The position numbers and the translations under genes are program-made. The notes beneath the pieces were generated by a model. The model did not search any database and had not been told where the DNA came from. It worked only from the letters and a program-made list of their open reading frames with translations. Positions 16,099 through 28,129 of a stretch of DNA of 64,000 nt are shown in pieces. Numbering within the stretch: position 1 is the first letter of the stretch; every line of letters begins with the position of its first letter. Origin of the DNA: Bradyrhizobium sp. 195 (GTDB lineage Bacteria > Pseudomonadota > Alphaproteobacteria > Rhizobiales > Xanthobacteraceae); NCBI RefSeq assembly GCF_023101665.1, contig NZ_CP082161.1:5704001-5768000 (forward strand). Reading direction: 5' to 3'.

Positions 16099-17754
16099 TC
16101 AGCCCAAATTCAACTCCTTGAAGAAGTCGTTGCCCTTGTCGTCGACGATGATGAACGCCGGGAAGTCGACGACTTCGATGCGCCAGATCGCCTCCATGCC
16201 GAGCTCGGGATATTCGAGCACTTCGACCTTCTTGATGCAGTGCTCGGCGAGGTTCGCCGCGGCGCCGCCGATCGAGCCGAGATAGAAGCCGCCATATTTC
16301 TTGCAGGCCTCGCGCACGGCGGGGGCGCGATTGCCCTTGGCCACCATCACCATCGAGCCGCCGGCGGCCTGGAACTGGTCGACGAAGGAATCCATGCGGC
16401 CCGCGGTGGTCGGACCGAACGCACCGGAGGCGTAGCCCTCGGGCGTCTTGGCGGGGCCGGCGTAGTAGACCGGATGGTTCTTGAAATAGTCCGGCAGCGG
16501 CTCACCCTTCTCCAGCCGCTCGCGCAGCTTGGCGTGGGCGCTATCGCGCGCGACGATCATGGTGCCGGTCATCGAGACCCGCGTCTTGATCGGATGCTTC
16601 GAGAACGTCGCCAGGATGTCCTTCATCGGCTGGTTGAGGTCGATCTTGACGACCTCGCCGCCGAGCGCCTCTTCGACCTCAGGCAGATATTGCGCCGGGT
16701 TGTGCTCGAGCTCTTCAAGATAGACGCCGTCCCTGGTGATCTTGCCGAGCACCTGACGGTCGGCCGAGCAGGACACGCCAAGCCCGATCGGGAGCGATGC
16801 GCCGTGACGCGGCATGCGGATCACGCGCACGTCGTGGCAGAAATATTTGCCGCCGAACTGCGCGCCGACACCCAGCGACTGCGTCATCTTGTGGATTTCC
16901 TTCTCCATCTCGACGTCGCGGAAGGCGTTGCCGTCAGGCGAGCCGTGGGTCGGCAGCGCATCGAGATAGCGCGCGGAGGCGAGCTTCACCGTCTTCATGC
17001 AGAGCTCGGCCGAGGTGCCGCCGATCACGATCGCGAGGTGATAGGGCGGGCACGCCGCGGTGCCGAGGGTGAGGATCTTCTCCTTCAGGAAGGCAAGCAG
17101 CCGGTCCTTGGTCAGCACCGACGGCGTAGCTTGAAACAGGAAGCTCTTGTTGGCGGAGCCGCCGCCCTTCGCCATGAACATGAACTTGTAGGCGTCATCG
17201 CCCTCGGCGTAGATCTCGCACTGCGCCGGCATGTTGTTGGCGGTGTTCTTCTCCTCGTACATCGAGAGCGGCGCCACTTGCGAATAGCGCAGATTGCGGC
17301 GCAGGTACGCATCGCGCGCGCCTTCCGACAGGGCCGCCTCGTCGTCGCCGTCGGTGATGACGTTGCAGCCCTTCTTGCCCATGATGATCGCGGTGCCGGT
17401 GTCCTGGCACATCGGCAGCACGCCGCCGGCGGCGATGTTGGCGTTCTTCAAAAAGTCCAGCGCGACGAACTTGTCGTTAGGGCTCGCCTCGCCGTCCTCC
17501 AGGATGGCGCGGAGCTGCTTCAGGTGGCCCGGCCGCAGGTAATGGTTGATGTCGCCGAAAGCCGCCTCCGACAGCGCGCGCAGCGCCTCGCGCGACACCA
17601 CCAGCATGTCTTTCCCCAGGACCTTCTCGACCCGCACGCCCTCGGCCGTGATCTTCTTGTAGGGCGTCTCGTCCTTGCCCAGCGGGAACAGCGGGGTGTG
17701 CTTGTAGGGCGGAACGGGTTTTGACGGGTCGGGAAAGGCGGTGGGAGCGTTCAT
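16099..17754 (-). CDS. class I fumarate hydratase
   Basis: 551 residues from the ATG at 17754. It has the full class I (iron-sulfur) fumarase: Cys ligands in [30 protein letters not shown] and [11 protein letters not shown], plus [16 protein letters not shown] and [16 protein letters not shown] in the N-terminal domain. The C-terminal swivelling domain ends [34 protein letters not shown] and [15 protein letters not shown]. It interconverts fumarate and malate in the TCA cycle with an oxygen-sensitive 4Fe-4S cluster. Length and motifs are complete. Confidence 0.95.
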   Translation of the reverse strand: MNAPTAFPDPSKPVPPYKHTPLFPLGKDETPYKKITAEGVRVEKVLGKDMLVVSREALRALSEAAFGDINHYLRPGHLKQLRAILEDGEASPNDKFVALDFLKNANIAAGGVLPMCQDTGTAIIMGKKGCNVITDGDDEAALSEGARDAYLRRNLRYSQVAPLSMYEEKNTANNMPAQCEIYAEGDDAYKFMFMAKGGGSANKSFLFQATPSVLTKDRLLAFLKEKILTLGTAACPPYHLAIVIGGTSAELCMKTVKLASARYLDALPTHGSPDGNAFRDVEMEKEIHKMTQSLGVGAQFGGKYFCHDVRVIRMPRHGASLPIGLGVSCSADRQVLGKITRDGVYLEELEHNPAQYLPEVEEALGGEVVKIDLNQPMKDILATFSKHPIKTRVSMTGTMIVARDSAHAKLRERLEKGEPLPDYFKNHPVYYAGPAKTPEGYASGAFGPTTAGRMDSFVDQFQAAGGSMVMVAKGNRAPAVREACKKYGGFYLGSIGGAAANLAEHCIKKVEVLEYPELGMEAIWRIEVVDFPAFIIVDDKGNDFFKELNLG

Positions 17755-17966
17755 GGGGCGAATCTCGGGGTTTTGGGGCCACGCGCGGGCCCTCGCGTAG
17801 AAGCGTTCTAAGCCCATTTTGGACGGAAAAGGAAGGGACCGGTACGCATGAGAGAGGGCGGCCAGGGTTTGGGAAGGCATTGGCGCAGCACGTGGAAAGG
17901 CCAGGCCCGACCCTTGCGCTTCGCGTCCGCCGACGCTTGAATGCGCCCCATAAGGGGCTTTTCATC

Positions 17967-18440
17967 ATGACATTGAAACTGAACGTCCGCGGCGCGATCC
18001 TGGTCGCCGCCGCCATCACCGGTCTCGTGACCCTCGCCTCGCCTGCGCGGGCCGACCGCTGCGACGACAGCGCCAAGGAGCTGGCGAACCAGGTCGATCG
18101 CCTCAAGGTGAATTTCCGGGCCGCGAACACCGTCTATCTGACGCACCCGGCAGCCAAGGAGCTGTCCGTCGGCTGCCGCGGCGACAAATATTCCATCGAG
18201 CTCTATGCCAAGGGTGATCGCAAGCCCACGCCGGAGTTCTATGCGCTGGTCGGGTCGATGGCGGCGATCGTCTTCACCGTGACGAAGGACGACACCACGA
18301 CGGGCGCAACGCGCTGCCTCAAGCGGATGGGGCTGTTGCGCGGCGACAAGATCAGCATGCGCTATCGGCGGCTCAACATGGAATGCACCCGCACCAAGAA
18401 GGATGCATCGATCGCCATCACGCGTGGCAAGGACGAATAG
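17967..18440 (+). CDS. secreted hypothetical protein
   Basis: 157 residues from the ATG at 17967. The signal peptide ends near ASPARADR. The mature domain has Cys residues in DRCDDSAK, VGCRGDKYS, ATRCLKRMG and NMECTRTK, probably two disulphides. No family recognised. It is divergent from fumarase with a 212-base spacer. Confidence 0.65.
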   Translation: MTLKLNVRGAILVAAAITGLVTLASPARADRCDDSAKELANQVDRLKVNFRAANTVYLTHPAAKELSVGCRGDKYSIELYAKGDRKPTPEFYALVGSMAAIVFTVTKDDTTTGATRCLKRMGLLRGDKISMRYRRLNMECTRTKKDASIAITRGKDE

Positions 18441-18511
18441 ACGGGGGGACCGCCGTCGTTCTTGCTGCGGATACCGTGCACGTGTGGCGCGACGCAGCTC
18501 GCCAAGGACTC

Positions 18512-18599
18512 CGTCATTGCGAGCGAAGCGAAGCAATCCAGAAATCTCTCCGCGGATGGATTCTGGATTGCTTCGTCGCAGGTGCTCCTCGCAATGACG
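18512..18599. repeat. palindromic extragenic repeat, type 1 (copy a)
   Basis: Starts CGTCATTGCGAGCGAAGCGA and ends CTCCTCGCAATGACG, with complementary inner blocks AGCAATCCAGA and TCTGGATTGCT. First of eight copies in the window. Confidence 0.9.
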
Positions 18600-18754
18600 A
18601 GGAGAGGTTCGTGATCGCCCTCTTACAGCGTGGATGACGAGCAACAACAGCGCACCTTACCGCACCAGATCCCTCGCATTTTAACGATTGCCTTGAAGGA
18701 ATTTTCGCTCCTCGCAGCGCAGGTTGAATTGCTTCCATGTGTGAGGATTTGCGG

Positions 18755-18928
18755 ATGAAGGTTTCTACCGTTGCGCCGCCGCCGATCGCGATCGTGGTTC
18801 CGAGCTACGACACGACCAAGCAGCAGGACGACCAGACCAAGACCAAGGACGCCGACCCGACCTACAAGCCGCAGCCGCCCGCGCCGCTGCCGCCGGGTCA
18901 GGGCACGCGGATCGATCAGCTCGCCTGA
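18755..18928 (+). CDS. small Pro-rich hypothetical protein
   Basis: 57 residues from the ATG at 18755 (AGGA about 8 bases upstream). It is hydrophilic and Pro/Asp/Lys-rich, with PSYDTTKQQDDQTKTKDADP and a C-terminal PGQGTRIDQLA. No signal peptide or domain. Small proteins with this composition recur in Bradyrhizobium; the function is unknown. Confidence 0.5.
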   Translation: MKVSTVAPPPIAIVVPSYDTTKQQDDQTKTKDADPTYKPQPPAPLPPGQGTRIDQLA

Positions 18929-18978
18929 TCGATCCTCTCGAAGACGGATCGCCCAATTCGGTCGATCCGGCCTGTTGC

Positions 18979-19060
18979 GCGTCCCGGCCGCATCCTTGCC
19001 GGATCAATATCATGCGCGCCCCGGGGCCCTGCGCATGATCGCACGACTGCCGTTGCCGAA
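18979..19060 (+). repeat. degenerate direct repeat of the 5' end of the methyltransferase-like gene
   Basis: GCGTCCCGGCCGCAT at 18979 recurs at 19323, and ATGATCGCACGACTGCCGTT at 19035 matches the true start at 19394 (ATGATCGCCAAACTGCTGCT), both followed by GAACACGATC. It is a partial decayed copy lying 0.35 kb upstream. Confidence 0.6.
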
Positions 19061-19080
19061 CACGATCTTGGTCCGCACAT

Positions 19081-19309
19081 CCCGCCACGCCTCGGCAATG
19101 TCCTCGTTCGCGCACACTGACGCCGACCGAGCTGCGCGTCTTCCTGTCCATTGTCGAGATCGGCGGTGTTCCCGACGTGGCCAGAAGCATGGGCCTCGCC
19201 GGAACTATCAAAACCCATCTCGCCCGGAATCTTCGCCAAGACCGGAACCAAACGACATGCGGATCTGGTTCGGCTCGTGCTGCCTTCACGCCATCGATCA
19301 AGGCCTGAC
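19081..19309 (+). pseudogene. remnant of a LuxR-type HTH regulator
   Basis: The frame from 19117 reads LTPTELRVFLSIVEIGGVPD then VARSMGLAGTIKTHLAR, a LuxR/GerE helix-turn-helix. After one extra base near 19230 the domain continues in another frame as IFAKTGTKRHADLVRLV. No upstream sensor or receiver domain is present. It is a gene fragment with a frameshift, sitting between the two direct-repeat copies. Confidence 0.7.
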
Positions 19310-19393
19310 CGCAATCGCTGTCGCGTCCCGGCCGCATGTTTGCCGGAAACAAATGCGATCAATGCACCGGCGTGGGATAGAACAAGATCGACA

Positions 19394-20068
19394 ATGATCG
19401 CCAAACTGCTGCTGCAGAACACGATCACCACCGTCGCGATGGGCGCGCTGCTGTTCGCGTCCGCAGGGACCTTGCGCTGGCCCTCGGCCTGGGTGTTCCT
19501 CGCAACATGCACCCTGCTCGGTCCGCTCTGCGGCTGGTGGCTCTACCGGATCGATCCGGCGCTGCTCGCCGAGCGTCTGCGGCCGGTCCTGCAGAAGGGC
19601 CAGCCCGCCGCGGACAAGGTGTTCATGAGCGTCTTCGTCGTTGCGATGCTGGTCTGGCTGGTGCTGATAGGCGTCGACCGGCGCATGCAATGGTCCGACA
19701 TGCCTGTCGCGTTGCAGGCAGCCGGCTTCGCGCTGTTCCTGCTCTCGACGCTGTTCACACTCTGGGTATTCCGCGAGAACTCGTTCGCTGCCCCCGTGGT
19801 GAAGCTGCAAGCCGAGCGCGCGCAACGCGTGATCTCGAGCGGCCCCTACGCCCATGTGCGTCATCCCATGTATAGCGGCATGATCCTGTTCTTTGCCGGC
19901 GTGCCGCTGCTGCTGGGCTCGTGGTGGGGACTTCTGATGGTCCCGATCCTGGTCCTCTTGTTCGCGATCCGCATCGGCATAGAGGAACGCACCTTGCGCG
20001 ATGGCCTGCCGGGCTATGCCGACTACGCCGCACGGGTGCGCTATCGCCTGGTGCCAGGCGTCTGGTGA
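19394..20068 (+). CDS. isoprenylcysteine carboxyl methyltransferase-like membrane protein
   Basis: 224 residues from the ATG at 19394. Five hydrophobic segments are visible. The C-terminal half has the ICMT/PEMT family signature: VISSGPYAHVRHPMYSGMIL followed by EERTLRDGLPGYADYAARVRYRLVPG. Family members methylate membrane-embedded substrates using SAM; the bacterial substrate is unknown. The 5' end of this gene exists as a decayed copy upstream. Confidence 0.8.
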   Translation: MIAKLLLQNTITTVAMGALLFASAGTLRWPSAWVFLATCTLLGPLCGWWLYRIDPALLAERLRPVLQKGQPAADKVFMSVFVVAMLVWLVLIGVDRRMQWSDMPVALQAAGFALFLLSTLFTLWVFRENSFAAPVVKLQAERAQRVISSGPYAHVRHPMYSGMILFFAGVPLLLGSWWGLLMVPILVLLFAIRIGIEERTLRDGLPGYADYAARVRYRLVPGVW

Positions 20069-20108
20069 GAGCGCCCCGCTCTCCCTGCATCTCACGGCTA
20101 AAATTTTT

Positions 20109-20166
20109 TGTCTTGACGCGTTTTCTTAACGCGAAGCGGTATCCACTTCGCTCGAAAACGCTCTAG
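20109..20166. repeat. cruciform-forming repeat overlapping the GST stop codon
   Basis: Outer arms GCGTTTTC (20118-20125) and GAAAACGC (20154-20161) enclose inner arms GCGAAG (20131-20136) and CTTCGC (20146-20151). I recognise this pattern as a sequence seen many times in Hyphomicrobiales genomes. It overlaps the last codons of the GST gene and could act as a terminator for either converging gene. Confidence 0.6.
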
Positions 20167-20870
20167 CCGTCCAACTCGCGATAGCGGCGAAAAATGCCCT
20201 GCTCGTTGAAGGGAATGCGGCGCCGGCTCTCCAGATAGGCCTTGATGTTCGGCCGCGCAGCGACCCGATCATGCAGGCTGACGAGGCCCGAAATGTCTGC
20301 CTCGAACGCCGTCATGCGCTTGGGGAAGGCATAACGCAGCCCCGCGACGATCTGGAACAACGACAGATCGACATAGGTCAGCCTGCGGCCGGTGACGTAG
20401 GCGCCGCCATTCTCGTTGAGAAGCTGCTCGAAATAGCCGAGATATTTCGGCACGCGCTCGCTCCAGAAATCGGCGGTGCGCTTCTTCGCCGGCGGCTTCT
20501 GGTCCTCGTAATAGAGCGAGGGCCCGAGCGGATGATGGGTGTCGTGGATCTCGACCACGAGGTCGCTGATGGTGAGCTGAAGCTGGTGCACCCAGAGCCG
20601 GCCGGCCTCCGTCTTGGGCGCAAGCCCATGACGGGCGCCGAGATAGAGCAGGATATTGGCGGTCTGGCCGATGACGAGCTTGCCCGCTTTCAGGAACGGC
20701 GGCGCAAAGGGCGGCGTACCCTTTTTCGCGTCCATCATCTTCATCATCGCAGCCGTCCCGCGCGCTCCACGCGCGACGTCCGCATAAGCGGCTCCCGCCT
20801 CCTCCAGCGCCAGTCGCACATATTCGCCGCGGCCCTGGATCTCGGGCCAGTAGTAGAGCTCGTATTTCAT
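20163..20870 (-). CDS. glutathione S-transferase family protein
   Basis: 235 residues from the ATG at 20870. The N-terminal thioredoxin-like domain starts KYELYYWPEIQGRGEYVRLA, with a Tyr/Arg pair typical of sigma/alpha-like GSTs, and includes PFLKAGKLVIGQTANILLYL (the cis-Pro and Gln/Thr glutathione-contact region). The all-helical C-terminal domain carries GRRLTYVDLSLFQIVAGL with the conserved Asp. It likely conjugates or reduces with glutathione; the substrate is unknown. Confidence 0.85.
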   Translation of the reverse strand: MKYELYYWPEIQGRGEYVRLALEEAGAAYADVARGARGTAAMMKMMDAKKGTPPFAPPFLKAGKLVIGQTANILLYLGARHGLAPKTEAGRLWVHQLQLTISDLVVEIHDTHHPLGPSLYYEDQKPPAKKRTADFWSERVPKYLGYFEQLLNENGGAYVTGRRLTYVDLSLFQIVAGLRYAFPKRMTAFEADISGLVSLHDRVAARPNIKAYLESRRRIPFNEQGIFRRYRELDG

Positions 20871-20963
20871 GAGAGAGGTCCGTGAACGTGAACGCGTACG
20901 GACCAATGTAGCATGCGGCTCGAGGTTCCGTCAGAGTGAGACGGAGCGTTCGCGCAACCCGCT

Positions 20964-21049
20964 CGTCATTGCGAGCGCAGCGAAGCAATCCAGACGGCCT
21001 CTGCGGAAAGACTCTGGATTGCTTCGTCGCTTCGCTCCTCGCAATGACG
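20964..21049. repeat. palindromic extragenic repeat, type 1 (copy b)
   Basis: CGTCATTGCGAGCGCAGCGA to CTCCTCGCAATGACG, between the divergent GST promoter region and the end of the lectin-like gene. Confidence 0.9.
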
Positions 21050-21075
21050 AGCGGAAAGAGCTTCGCGCGCTTAAC

Positions 21076-21756
21076 TCAATTCGCGGCAAAACAATACAGC
21101 AAGCCGTCGCCGCCGGTGCTCTTCAGATCGGCCTGCGAGCAGCCGCCCTCGGAACCGCGCGAGGGGTGCGAGCTATTCCAGGACTTCGACGGTTCGTCGT
21201 CGCGCAGACCTCGCCGATCGGCATGGCCGACGACCGCGGCGCCTTGCGTGCTCGACGTCCAGTTCTTGCAGGTCTTGTCGTCACCGGCGGCGAACGCGGT
21301 GCCGTCGGGTTGCGTTCCCGTCAGGATGTCGTGCCGGTTCGGCGTATCGCCGGCGCCGTTGATGACCTCCCCTTTCTCACTGAGCGCCGTCTGCTTGGTA
21401 AGGTTGTTGGCCGCGCCGTGCAGCTCGGCAACGTCCTTGGCGACCACCGTGCCCTTGGCGTTCTGCCACGGCCCCTTGCCGATGCGGTCCTTGGCGTTGA
21501 CGGCCGGCTTGCCGTCGGCGGCCTGCGTCGAGAGATAGGCGCGCCAGGTCTTGGCGCCGGCGCCGCCGGCCTGCGCGAGCTTCTGGCATTGCGCGTCGGC
21601 GCCCTCGAGCCCGCCGAGATCGGCGCCCTTGCCCGGACCGCTGGAGGTCACGAAGAACGTCATGTCGGCCGACTGCGCTTGCGCCGATGGCGTCGCCAGT
21701 AAGGCCATTGCCAGTGCAAGGCCTGAAATCGTCACGGTTCTCTCGATGCGGATCAT
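21076..21756 (-). CDS. secreted lectin-like protein
   Basis: 226 residues from the ATG at 21756; an upstream in-frame ATG adds 14 polar residues. The signal peptide ends near SAQAQS. The mature part has MTFFVTSSGPGKGADLGGLE, GADAQCQKLAQ and TWRAYLSTQ, the pattern of the C-type-lectin-like/endostatin-type fold proteins in proteobacteria, and ends with GCSQADLKSTGGDGLLYCFA. Extracytoplasmic; the ligand is unknown. Confidence 0.75.
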   Translation of the reverse strand: MIRIERTVTISGLALAMALLATPSAQAQSADMTFFVTSSGPGKGADLGGLEGADAQCQKLAQAGGAGAKTWRAYLSTQAADGKPAVNAKDRIGKGPWQNAKGTVVAKDVAELHGAANNLTKQTALSEKGEVINGAGDTPNRHDILTGTQPDGTAFAAGDDKTCKNWTSSTQGAAVVGHADRRGLRDDEPSKSWNSSHPSRGSEGGCSQADLKSTGGDGLLYCFAAN

Positions 21757-21842
21757 GTTGTCCTCCCGTTGTGCTTGTCGTTGGCCGCCTGATTTCAACC
21801 CGTCGCGCGCCTGCTTATTCCGATGCGGCGATGCGAGACGCC

Positions 21843-21878
21843 GAAAAGAAAAAGGCGCCGTGCGGAAGCACGACGCCC
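21843..21878 (-). terminator. terminator after the Tim44-like gene
   Basis: On the minus strand a GC-rich stem (arms 21868-21877 and 21854-21863, loop TTCC) is followed by TTTTTCTTTT. It begins 23 bases after the stop codon at 21901. Confidence 0.75.
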
Positions 21879-21900
21879 TGGTTTCTCATGCCGCTTGCGA

Positions 21901-22884
21901 TCAGTTGGTCTGCTGGATCGCCGACAATTCCCAGCCGCTGCCGGGCCGCCGGGCAAACGTCCAGACCTCGGTGACTTCGCCCGGCTGCTCGCTGCCGGCG
22001 ACGACCGTGCCGCTGTTGCGGTCCAGCGTCTTGTCGGTGAGCGCAAAGCGCAGCGCCACCGTGGCGTAGTCGGTCTCGCCTTCGCGCCAGGCTTCGGCGA
22101 GGTCGCCCTGCAGCAGCTTGACGTCGGTCACCTTGTTGACGACGTTGCGCGCGCGGTTCTGGCCGAGGTCCTGCTCGAAATAGGAGACCATCTCCGGGGT
22201 CGCGAGCGTGTGCAGCTTAGCCACGTCCTCGTTCGACCAGGCGGCCTGGATATCCCCGAGCAGTCGCTCGAACGATTCGTAATCGTCCGGCTTGATCTCG
22301 AGCGGCGCGTTATTGGCATTGGCGCCGAAGCCGAAGCCACCAAGACCTCCACCGAGGCCGCTGCGCTGGTTCGGCTGCGGTCCGGAAGCTGCCCCTGCGT
22401 CGGCATTGGCGTAGGCCGCCTGCGGCGTGTGACGGCGCTGCCACCAGGACATTGCCAGCCGCACCACCAGCACCACGAGCACGATCTGGATGATCAGACC
22501 AAGGATCGAGGACAGGCCGCCGAGACCGCCGAACAGGCCGCCGCCGAACAGCATGCCGAGCAGGCCGGCGCCGAGGAAGCCGGCCGCCAGGCCGCCCATG
22601 AAGCCGCCGGCGCGGCCGAACAGGCCACCGCGCGCAGGCGCGGACGCAGCCGAGTTCATGCCTGCACCCGGCTGGGTGTAGGTGCGGTTGAATTGCGAGG
22701 CCGATCCCGGCGCCGTCGTGGTCGAGGGCGGGGCCGAATAGGTGCGCGAGCCGCGTGAACCCGACGAGGAGCCGCCACCGACGCGCGCATCGGCGGACGA
22801 GATCGCCAGCGCAGTCGGCAGCGCAAGCGCCAGCACGACGGCGATCGTCTTGAAGAGATTGCGGGAGCGTAACGAGAACTTCAT
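21901..22884 (-). CDS. Tim44-like domain protein
   Basis: 327 residues from the ATG at 22884. An N-terminal signal or anchor (to about residue 33) leads into a Ser/Thr-rich segment and then a long Gly-rich hydrophobic stretch (GGFMGGLAAGFLGAGLLGML ... LIIQIVLVVLVVRLAMSWWQ, about 90-150). The C-terminal half (about 200-325) is a Tim44-like domain: DYESFERLLGDIQAAWSNED, TPEMVSYFEQDL and VWTFARRPGSGWELSAIQQ. Bacterial members are membrane-anchored; the function is unsettled. Confidence 0.85.
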   Translation of the reverse strand: MKFSLRSRNLFKTIAVVLALALPTALAISSADARVGGGSSSGSRGSRTYSAPPSTTTAPGSASQFNRTYTQPGAGMNSAASAPARGGLFGRAGGFMGGLAAGFLGAGLLGMLFGGGLFGGLGGLSSILGLIIQIVLVVLVVRLAMSWWQRRHTPQAAYANADAGAASGPQPNQRSGLGGGLGGFGFGANANNAPLEIKPDDYESFERLLGDIQAAWSNEDVAKLHTLATPEMVSYFEQDLGQNRARNVVNKVTDVKLLQGDLAEAWREGETDYATVALRFALTDKTLDRNSGTVVAGSEQPGEVTEVWTFARRPGSGWELSAIQQTN

Positions 22885-23092
22885 GTGCGTTTCCCAAATC
22901 CCCGGCATGGGGACATGCGCTTAAGATGGGCAGACTTCCCGAAAAGTGAAGCCGGTTTCGGAACCTGTGGCTGCGGCCCTCAGTCGCGGGGATGTGGTAA
23001 AAGCCCATATTTGACGCGGATTTGGCCGGAGGCTGGGGGAACCGTGGTCACGGGTTACCGGCGGTGTTAGTGGGTAAATTCCGCTTTTTCCT

Positions 23093-23185
23093 CGTCATTG
23101 CGAGGAGCCCTTGCGACGAAGCAATCCAGGCTCTTTCCGCGGGGACAGTCTGGATTGCTTCGTCGCTGCGCTCCTCGCAATGACG
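23093..23185. repeat. palindromic extragenic repeat, type 1 (copy c)
   Basis: CGTCATTGCGAGGAGCCCTT to CTCCTCGCAATGACG. It ends 5 bases before the CckA stop codon and may act as its transcription end. Confidence 0.9.
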
Positions 23186-23190
23186 AAACC

Positions 23191-25770
<2,580 letters not shown>

Positions 25771-25924
25771 CTCAAGCTGGCGCGGCCTGTCGGCAGAGAA
25801 TCAACGCGCCACCGGGCGCGTAGGGTCCTCCCTGCCTGAATCGGACCCTGAGGTGCAAGGGCAGCAGAGGCGAAAGGTACGCTGATTCCCAGATTACGGC
25901 CATTTCCGGTACTTTTCAGGTGTT

Positions 25925-27004
25925 TTATCCTCGCCCCGCGCCGAATCCCTGCTTCAGCCGCATGACGTAGCCGATCACTTCGGCGACCGCATGATAGTGC
26001 TCGGTCGGGATTTCCTGGTCGATCTCGACGGTGGCGTAGAGCGCCCGGGCGAGCGGCACGTTCTCCACGATCGGGATGTCGTGCTCGCGCGCGATCTCCC
26101 GGATCTTGAAGGCGAGGTTGTCGACGCCCTTGGCAACGCAGATCGGAGCCGACATGCCGCGCTCGTAGGACAGCGCCACCGAATAGTGGGTCGGGTTGGT
26201 GATGATCACCGAGGCCTTGGGAACCGCCGCCATCATGCGCTTCTTGGAGCGCTGCTGGCGCAACTGCCTGAGCTTGCCCTTGATGTGCGGATCGCCTTCG
26301 GACTGCTTGAACTCTTCCTTGATTTCCTGCAGCGACATCTTCTGCCGCTGGAACCAGCTGCGGTACTGGAAGAAATAATCGGCGATGGCGATGACCGCGA
26401 GCGCCGCGACCACCGCGCCGAGCAGATGAATGGTCATGCTGGTGCTGGCGCCGAGCATGGCGGCCGGATCGAGCCTGACCATCGCCTCCATGCGATGCCG
26501 CTCCGGCCACAGGATCATGGTCATGACCACGCCGAGCAGCACCAGCTTGCCGATGCCTTTGAGAAAATTGGCCGCCGCCTGCTTGCCGAAGATGCGCTTG
26601 AAGCCGGCGCCGGGCGAGATCTTGCTGAACTTCGGCGTCAGGGATTCGGTCGACCAGACCAGGCGGTGCTGCAGCATATTGCCGGCAATCGCCGCCAGCA
26701 CCAGCATCAACAACGGCACGCCGATCGCCGCAAGCAAGGCGAGTTCAATCTGCTGCATCAGCGCGAGCAGAGCCTTGCCGTCGGTCTTGATCATCCAGGA
26801 ATTGGCGAGCAAATTGCGCATCGGCGTCAGCAGCCCGCTGCCCACCGAGCCCGAGAAGGTCGAGACCACGAGCGTGCCGCCCGCCATCATGAACCAGGTG
26901 TTGATCTCCTGGCTCTTGGCGACGTCGCCGCGTTCGAGCGCATCGTCCAGGCGCTTTTGCGTCGGGTCTTCTGTTTGACTCTCTGGATCGTTGTCTTCCG
27001 CCAT
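25925..27004 (-). CDS. flhB: FlhB, flagellar export switch protein
   Basis: 359 residues. Four hydrophobic segments are followed by the cytoplasmic domain with the autocleavage motif NPTH at residues 270-273 (SVIITNPTHYSVAL). FlhB sits at the export gate and switches substrate specificity from rod/hook to filament proteins after cleavage. The gene starts 4 bases after the fliR stop, last of the minus-strand run flgB-flgC-fliE-fliQ-fliR-flhB. Confidence 0.97.
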   Translation of the reverse strand: MAEDNDPESQTEDPTQKRLDDALERGDVAKSQEINTWFMMAGGTLVVSTFSGSVGSGLLTPMRNLLANSWMIKTDGKALLALMQQIELALLAAIGVPLLMLVLAAIAGNMLQHRLVWSTESLTPKFSKISPGAGFKRIFGKQAAANFLKGIGKLVLLGVVMTMILWPERHRMEAMVRLDPAAMLGASTSMTIHLLGAVVAALAVIAIADYFFQYRSWFQRQKMSLQEIKEEFKQSEGDPHIKGKLRQLRQQRSKKRMMAAVPKASVIITNPTHYSVALSYERGMSAPICVAKGVDNLAFKIREIAREHDIPIVENVPLARALYATVEIDQEIPTEHYHAVAEVIGYVMRLKQGFGAGRG

Positions 27005-27008
27005 CGAT

Positions 27009-27785
27009 CTATCGTGACCTGAGCGGCATCAATTGGTGCATGACACCGATGAAGTAATCCAGATACGTGCCCATCATCGCCGTGAGCACCACGGCGAGCA
27101 CCAGGAAGCCCGCGAAGATCGAGAGCGGCACACCGACGAAATAGACCTGCATCTGCGGCATCAGCCGTGCCAGCACGCCGAGCCCGATGTTGAAGACCAG
27201 GCCGAACACCAGGAACGGCCCCGAGAGCTGCAGGCCCAGGCGGAACGCGGCGGCAAAGGCGCGCGTCGCGAGCGAGGCGACATCGCCGCTCGACACGGTC
27301 TCGCCCGGCGAGAAGATCGTGTAGCTGTCGTTCAGCGCCGCGATCACCAGGTGATGGCTGTCGGTGGCAAACAGCAGCGTCACCCCCAGCATGGTCAGGA
27401 AGTTGCCGACCAGCACGCCCTGCTGGCCCTGCGTCGGATCGACCGAGGTGACGAAACCGAGCCCCATCTGCTGCGCGATCACCGAGCCCGCGACCTGGAG
27501 TGCCGACAGCGTCACGCGCGCGGTCGCGCCCAGCACGATGCCGATCGCAATCTCATGCAGCATGAGGACCAGGAGCGGCGCGAGCGAGCCCATGTCGACC
27601 TGGTAGGCGTTACGGTGCAGCGGCAGGATGATCAGGGTGAGCAGCAGCGCGATCGACAGCTTGATCCGCGTCGGAATATTGGTCTCGCCGAGGCCGGGCA
27701 GCAGCATCACCATTGCGCCGACCCGGGCGAAGGCGAGCATGAAGGAAGCGGCGAGCGCCGGCAGCAGCGAGACGTCGATGCGCAT
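27009..27785 (-). CDS. fliR: FliR, flagellar export gate protein
   Basis: 258 residues with six predicted hydrophobic segments. Contains FARVGAMVMLLPGLGETNIP near the N-terminus and MHEIAIGIVLGATARVTLSA, typical of FliR. It forms the FliP5Q4R1 export gate. It lies between fliQ and flhB with short gaps. Confidence 0.96.
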   Translation of the reverse strand: MRIDVSLLPALAASFMLAFARVGAMVMLLPGLGETNIPTRIKLSIALLLTLIILPLHRNAYQVDMGSLAPLLVLMLHEIAIGIVLGATARVTLSALQVAGSVIAQQMGLGFVTSVDPTQGQQGVLVGNFLTMLGVTLLFATDSHHLVIAALNDSYTIFSPGETVSSGDVASLATRAFAAAFRLGLQLSGPFLVFGLVFNIGLGVLARLMPQMQVYFVGVPLSIFAGFLVLAVVLTAMMGTYLDYFIGVMHQLMPLRSR

Positions 27786-27802
27786 AATTGACGCATCTTG
27801 CC

Positions 27803-28066
27803 TCAGCCGCCGATGATTCGCGACGAGATCCGCAGCATGTGGGCGTGCAGCGCGTCGGCCATGAACGGCAGCGCCAGTAGCATCGTGGCAAAGATGGCCA
27901 GGATCTTCGGCACGTAGATCAGCGTCTGCTCCTGGATCTGCGTCAGCGCCTGGAACAGCGACACGATGACGCCTACCACCAGACCGACCACCATCAGGGG
28001 TGAGGACACGATCACGATGGTCCAGATCGCATCGCGCGCAACGTCGAGGGTTTCGGGGCCGGTCAT
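27803..28066 (-). CDS. fliQ: FliQ, flagellar export gate protein
   Basis: 87 residues from the ATG at 28066, the usual length. Two hydrophobic helices with the FliQ signature VSLFQALTQIQEQTLIYVPK in between. The start was placed at MTGPETLDVARDAIW, since the 23-residue in-frame extension resembles no FliQ. A type 1 repeat lies between this gene and fliE. Confidence 0.95.
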   Translation of the reverse strand: MTGPETLDVARDAIWTIVIVSSPLMVVGLVVGVIVSLFQALTQIQEQTLIYVPKILAIFATMLLALPFMADALHAHMLRISSRIIGG

Positions 28067-28129
28067 TTGCAGAATTCCTTGTTCAAGTTTCATCCCCACC
28101 ACCCCGGAGAGGATCGTCCGGCCCCTCCC

